Shown here: positions 60,899 to 64,000 of the stretch, piece by piece
Layout: each line of letters begins with the position of its first letter
How positions within the stretch are numbered: the stretch's first letter is position 1
Source of the DNA: Chryseosolibacter sp035628595
Lineage (GTDB): Bacteria; Bacteroidota; Bacteroidia; Cytophagales; Cyclobacteriaceae
Direction of reading: 5' to 3'
Assembly (NCBI GenBank): GCA_035628595.1
Contig: DASPJN010000046.1
Location: 1-64,000 of the forward strand
DNA length: 64,000 nt
Notes under the pieces: generated by a model
Seen by the model: only the letters and a program-made list of their open reading frames with translations
What the model was told of the DNA's origin: nothing
Database searches by the model: none
Translations under genes and position numbers: made by a program

Positions 60899-63787
60899 TT
60901 AAGCGGTTATCGTTTCTTCTTTCGGAGCGTAGACCTCCATCGGAAGACAACTGCATACAAGATTTCGGTCACCGTATGCATTGTCTACACGGCTAACCGA
61001 TGGCCAGAATTTAGCTTCCCTGACATACGCTAATGGATAAGCGGCTTTTTGTCTTGTGTACGGTTTATCCCAGGCATCGGACGTAACAACTGCTGCGGTA
61101 TGCGGCGCATTTTTCAAAACATTATTTTCACGGTCAGCTTTACCTTGCTCAATTTCCTTCACTTCATTTCTGATCTCGATCAGTGCATCAACAAAACGAT
61201 CGAGCTCCTCTTTAGGCTCGCTTTCCGTAGGTTCGATCATCAACGTACCAGCTACCGGGAATGACACCGTTGGCGCATGAAAGCCGTAATCCATCAGACG
61301 CTTGGCGATATCTTCGACCTCCACACCTACTTTCTTAAAATCGCGGCAGTCAACAATCATTTCATGCGCGCAGCGACCATTTATTCCTGTGTAAAGTATC
61401 TTGAAATGGTTCTCGAGACGGGCTTTCATATAGTTTGCGTTGAGAATTGCATAACGTGTCGCATTTGTTAATCCGTCGCCACCCATCATTGCAATGTACG
61501 CGTAAGAAATTGTGAGGATGCTTGCGCTTCCCCAAGGGGCCGCAGACACAGCATGAATGGCTTTGTCACCACCGGTTTTTACAACGGCATGGCCAGGCAA
61601 GAATGGCTTCAGCTTATCATTCACACAGATTGGTCCCATGCCAGGGCCTCCGCCACCGTGTGGAATACAAAAGGTCTTATGCAAATTCAAATGGCACACA
61701 TCAGCGCCGATATTTGCGGGGGAAGTCAACCCAACCTGTGCATTCATGTTAGCGCCATCCATGTAAACAAGACCTCCATTCGCGTGAATGGTGTCGCATA
61801 TTTCTTTGATGGACTCTTCAAAAACACCGTGGGTTGATGGATACGTAACCATCAGACACGAGAGTCTGTCTTTATATTGTTCTGCTTTTGCCTTGAGGTC
61901 AGCAACATCGATTTTGCCTTCAGCATCAGATTTTACAACAATGACTTCCATTCCGGCCATAACGGCGCTTGCAGGGTTGGTGCCATGTGCCGAAGCAGGA
62001 ATTAACGAAACGTTTCGGTGGCCTTCGCTCCGATTCTCGTGGTAAGCGCGAATAACCATCAAACCAGCATACTCACCCTGCGCGCCACTGTTTGGTTGCA
62101 ACGATACACCCGTAAAACCTGTGATCTCTTTCAGCCAGTTTTCAAGATTGCTGGTAAGCTTATGATAACCCTGTACCTGGTCGGCAGGGGCAAAGGGATG
62201 AACATTTCCGAATTCGGCCCATGTTACCGGGATCATTTCAGAAGTTGCGTTCAATTTCATTGTACACGATCCAAGCGAAATCATCGAGTGTACCATCGAA
62301 AGATCTTTATTCTCAAGACGTTTGATGTAACGAAGCATCTCGTGCTCCGAGTGATGCATGTTAAAAACAGGGTGCGTCATGTACGAAGATTTGCGCACCA
62401 ATGATGCTGGCCAATTCAGCTCGACACCATTTACATTTGTTGCAACCGATTTGCCGACATGCGCTGAGAAAATATCAACAATCAGCTTAATATCATCGGC
62501 GGACGTTGTTTCGTCCAACGAGATGCCTATGTGTCTTTCGTCGAAATAACGGAAATTGACTTCGCGTTTCTCAGCTTCGTTCTTAATCGCCTTCGCATCC
62601 GAGACTTCAACTTTCAGTGTATCGAAATAAAATTCGTTCACTTGCTTAATGCCGGCCGCTTTCAACCCCGCATCAAGTGAGCGCGCAAGACCATGAATTC
62701 TTCCTGCGATTTTTTTCAATCCTTCCGCTCCATGGTAAACGGCATACATTCCAGCCATCACAGACAGTAATACCTGCGCGGTGCAGATATTTGAAGTTGC
62801 TTTTTCCCGGCGAATATGTTGCTCACGCGTCTGAAGCGCCATGCGGTATCCTGGATTGCCAGACGCATCGAGCGACGCACCAATTATTCTACCGGGCATC
62901 TGCCTTTTGAATTCATCTTTCGTGGCGAAAAACGCAGCATGCGGACCCCCAAATCCCATTGGTACGCCAAAACGTTGAGAAGAACCAACAACAACATCAG
63001 CACCCATTTCACCAGGCGACTTCACCAGCAACAAGCTCATCAGGTCTGCTGCCATCACCACAAACACATCCTTTTCGTGGGCTGACTGGATAAATGACGT
63101 ATGATCTTTTACAGATCCATTATTATCAGGGTTCTGAACAAAAACAGCAAACAACGAAGGGTCACTGACATCGAGCTTACTGATATCGCCAACAACAAGT
63201 TCAACACCAATCGGTGTCGCGCGGAGTTTCAATACATCGATTGTTTGCGGAAATGTATTCTGATCAACAAAGAATTTATGCGCTGATTTTTTCGATGTTT
63301 TTTTTGAAGCATGCATCAGGTGCATCGCTTCTGCCGCAGCGGTTGCTTCGTCCAGTAATGAGGCATTCGCGATCTGCATTCCAGTCAGATCGATGATCAT
63401 CGTTTGATAGTTAATCAAAGCCTCAAGTCTTCCCTGAGCAATTTCAGCCTGGTAGGGAGTGTAAGCAGTGTACCAACCTGGATTTTCGAGAATATTCCGA
63501 AGTATTACACCGGGCGTAATCGTATTATAATATCCTGTTCCGATAAAAGACTTGAAAACTTTGTTCTTGGTCGCGAGGGTTTTAAAATTCCTAAGAAACT
63601 CGAACTCCGATTGTGCCACCGGCAGATTGAGCGCTTTTTTTAATCGTATTGAAGATGGGATCGTCTGTTCTATCAACTCATCGACCGAGCTAACCCCAAT
63701 CGTTTTCAACATTTCCTGCGTTTGTTTCAGGTCCGGGCCAATATGGCGGGATTCAAATTTTTCGGAATAATTCGAGTTTATCTTCAT
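60899..63787 (-). CDS. gcvP: Glycine dehydrogenase (decarboxylating), single-chain P protein
   Basis: 962 residues from ATG 63787, the usual length of the fused P protein. The N-terminal half opens with FESRHIGPD, and the PLP-binding lysine lies in the C-terminal half in HLNLHKTFCIPHGGGGPGMGP. It decarboxylates glycine and passes the aminomethyl group to lipoyl-GcvH, encoded at 19845-20219. An in-frame ATG at 63871 would add 28 residues, but a -7 box (63830-63837) lies between the two starts and the extra residues are not family-like. Confidence 0.97.
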   Translation of the reverse strand: MKINSNYSEKFESRHIGPDLKQTQEMLKTIGVSSVDELIEQTIPSSIRLKKALNLPVAQSEFEFLRNFKTLATKNKVFKSFIGTGYYNTITPGVILRNILENPGWYTAYTPYQAEIAQGRLEALINYQTMIIDLTGMQIANASLLDEATAAAEAMHLMHASKKTSKKSAHKFFVDQNTFPQTIDVLKLRATPIGVELVVGDISKLDVSDPSLFAVFVQNPDNNGSVKDHTSFIQSAHEKDVFVVMAADLMSLLLVKSPGEMGADVVVGSSQRFGVPMGFGGPHAAFFATKDEFKRQMPGRIIGASLDASGNPGYRMALQTREQHIRREKATSNICTAQVLLSVMAGMYAVYHGAEGLKKIAGRIHGLARSLDAGLKAAGIKQVNEFYFDTLKVEVSDAKAIKNEAEKREVNFRYFDERHIGISLDETTSADDIKLIVDIFSAHVGKSVATNVNGVELNWPASLVRKSSYMTHPVFNMHHSEHEMLRYIKRLENKDLSMVHSMISLGSCTMKLNATSEMIPVTWAEFGNVHPFAPADQVQGYHKLTSNLENWLKEITGFTGVSLQPNSGAQGEYAGLMVIRAYHENRSEGHRNVSLIPASAHGTNPASAVMAGMEVIVVKSDAEGKIDVADLKAKAEQYKDRLSCLMVTYPSTHGVFEESIKEICDTIHANGGLVYMDGANMNAQVGLTSPANIGADVCHLNLHKTFCIPHGGGGPGMGPICVNDKLKPFLPGHAVVKTGGDKAIHAVSAAPWGSASILTISYAYIAMMGGDGLTNATRYAILNANYMKARLENHFKILYTGINGRCAHEMIVDCRDFKKVGVEVEDIAKRLMDYGFHAPTVSFPVAGTLMIEPTESEPKEELDRFVDALIEIRNEVKEIEQGKADRENNVLKNAPHTAAVVTSDAWDKPYTRQKAAYPLAYVREAKFWPSVSRVDNAYGDRNLVCSCLPMEVYAPKEETITA

Positions 63788-63829
63788 TGAATGCGTGATT
63801 TCCAGTGATGTTCGATGTAAAGAGTGCCG

Positions 63830-63837
63830 CAAAGGTA
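63830..63837 (-). promoter_or_regulatory. Promoter -7 box of gcvP
   Basis: On the minus strand TACCTTTG matches TAnnTTTG exactly and lies 42 bases before ATG 63787. The -33 box is not clear. The region is far too short for a glycine riboswitch. Confidence 0.5.
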
Positions 63838-63917
63838 CTGAGAGAACTACACAATTAACAGGAGAAAGCACCGGAACGTTTGTTTGTTTTACCGCTCCCT
63901 AAAAAAAATGACGCGTT

Positions 63918-63948
63918 TATGGTTTTCCGATAAACTGCCCTAGTTTTG
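63918..63948 (+). promoter_or_regulatory. Promoter of the gene entering the right edge
   Basis: TATG (63918-63921), a spacer of exactly 19 bases and TAGTTTTG (63941-63948) match TTTG-N19-TAnnTTTG with one mismatch. The ATG at 63975 follows 26 bases later. Confidence 0.5.
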
Positions 63949-63974
63949 GGCTTCTTAACCTAAACTTGTAGACC

Positions 63975-64000
63975 ATGAGATTACGACTTACGGTGTTGGG
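63975..64000 (+). CDS. 5' end of a further gene (partial)
   Basis: From ATG 63975 the frame reads Met-Arg-Leu-Arg-Leu-Thr-Val-Leu and runs off the window. The basic then hydrophobic start could be a signal peptide. It is proposed because a good promoter lies just upstream and the position is divergent from gcvP; no family can be named from eight codons. Confidence 0.4.

Noticed and set aside
63788..63974. A glycine riboswitch before gcvP
   Set aside because: The leader from the -7 box to the start is only about 35-40 bases, and no aptamer-like paired elements are seen. The gcvH upstream gap (76 bases) is also too short.
1..64000. CRISPR arrays, prophage, insertion sequences, toxin-antitoxin or defence islands, tRNA genes
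   Set aside because: I looked for regular direct repeats, transposase and integrase motifs, tRNA-like cloverleaf sequences and known defence domains in genes and gaps and saw none. The window is core chromosome.

Overview
The window looks like ordinary chromosome from a member of the Bacteroidota, most likely a Cytophagales-type gliding or T9SS-bearing bacterium. The evidence is a full-length SprA (the type IX secretion outer-membrane translocon), several Bacteroidota-only families (DUF4292 lipoprotein, EnvC-type LytM activator, DUF2911), weak or absent Shine-Dalgarno sequences, and intergenic boxes that fit the Bacteroidota promoter consensus (TTTG, about 19 bases, TAnnTTTG). I see no tRNA, rRNA, CRISPR array, insertion sequence, prophage or integron. 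Nearly all the DNA is coding and no gap without a gene exceeds 300 bases.

Layout. 0-6.2 kb (+): a flippase-like membrane protein, a sugar-phosphate nucleotidyltransferase, then a tightly overlapping TPR / DUF4292 / EnvC run (cell envelope). 6.3-9.4 kb (+): tatA-gatA-lytic transglycosylase. 9.5-21.1 kb (+): malic enzyme-phosphotransacetylase fusion, ruvA, giant sprA, gcvH and lipA. 21.2-30.9 kb (-): an orphan Wzz-like protein, inositol monophosphatase, rsmI, pterin dehydratase, DUF493, a PpiD-like foldase, and an envelope operon reading coaX - outer-membrane protein - lptC - 53-residue membrane protein - CNNM/CBS protein. 30.9-36.3 kb: anmK and an amino-acid dehydrogenase (+) facing lysC and two smaller genes (-). 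36.5-43 kb: dnaK, a tiny lipoprotein, prfC, a coiled-coil lipoprotein, an RluA-type pseudouridine synthase and two small membrane or lipoproteins. 43-51.4 kb (-): atpDC, a histidine kinase, a NatAB-like ABC exporter, a secreted 'toast-rack'-like protein and grpE-dnaJ. 51.4-56.8 kb: obgE, adk, hpt, an M42-type peptidase, upp, a small membrane protein and serine dehydratase. 56.9-64 kb: two related Cys-x-x-Cys exported proteins on either side of an M28 peptidase, one of them coupled to a MASE1-type histidine kinase, then gcvP and the start of another gene.

How it fits together. Three parts of glycine cleavage and lipoylation (gcvH, lipA, gcvP) are in the window but in two places. The chaperone genes dnaK and grpE-dnaJ are 13 kb apart, yet share an upstream element TGGCA-N6-TTG and lack the housekeeping -7 box. 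The DnaJ has lost exactly the two cysteine motifs that form zinc centre I while keeping centre II. Envelope biogenesis (T9SS, LPS transport, foldase, murein hydrolases, Tat) dominates the rest. The strongest leads are the one-zinc DnaJ, the shared chaperone promoter element, and the paired CxxC proteins around the M28 peptidase and MASE1 kinase. I did not find a clear-cut new defence or mobile system.
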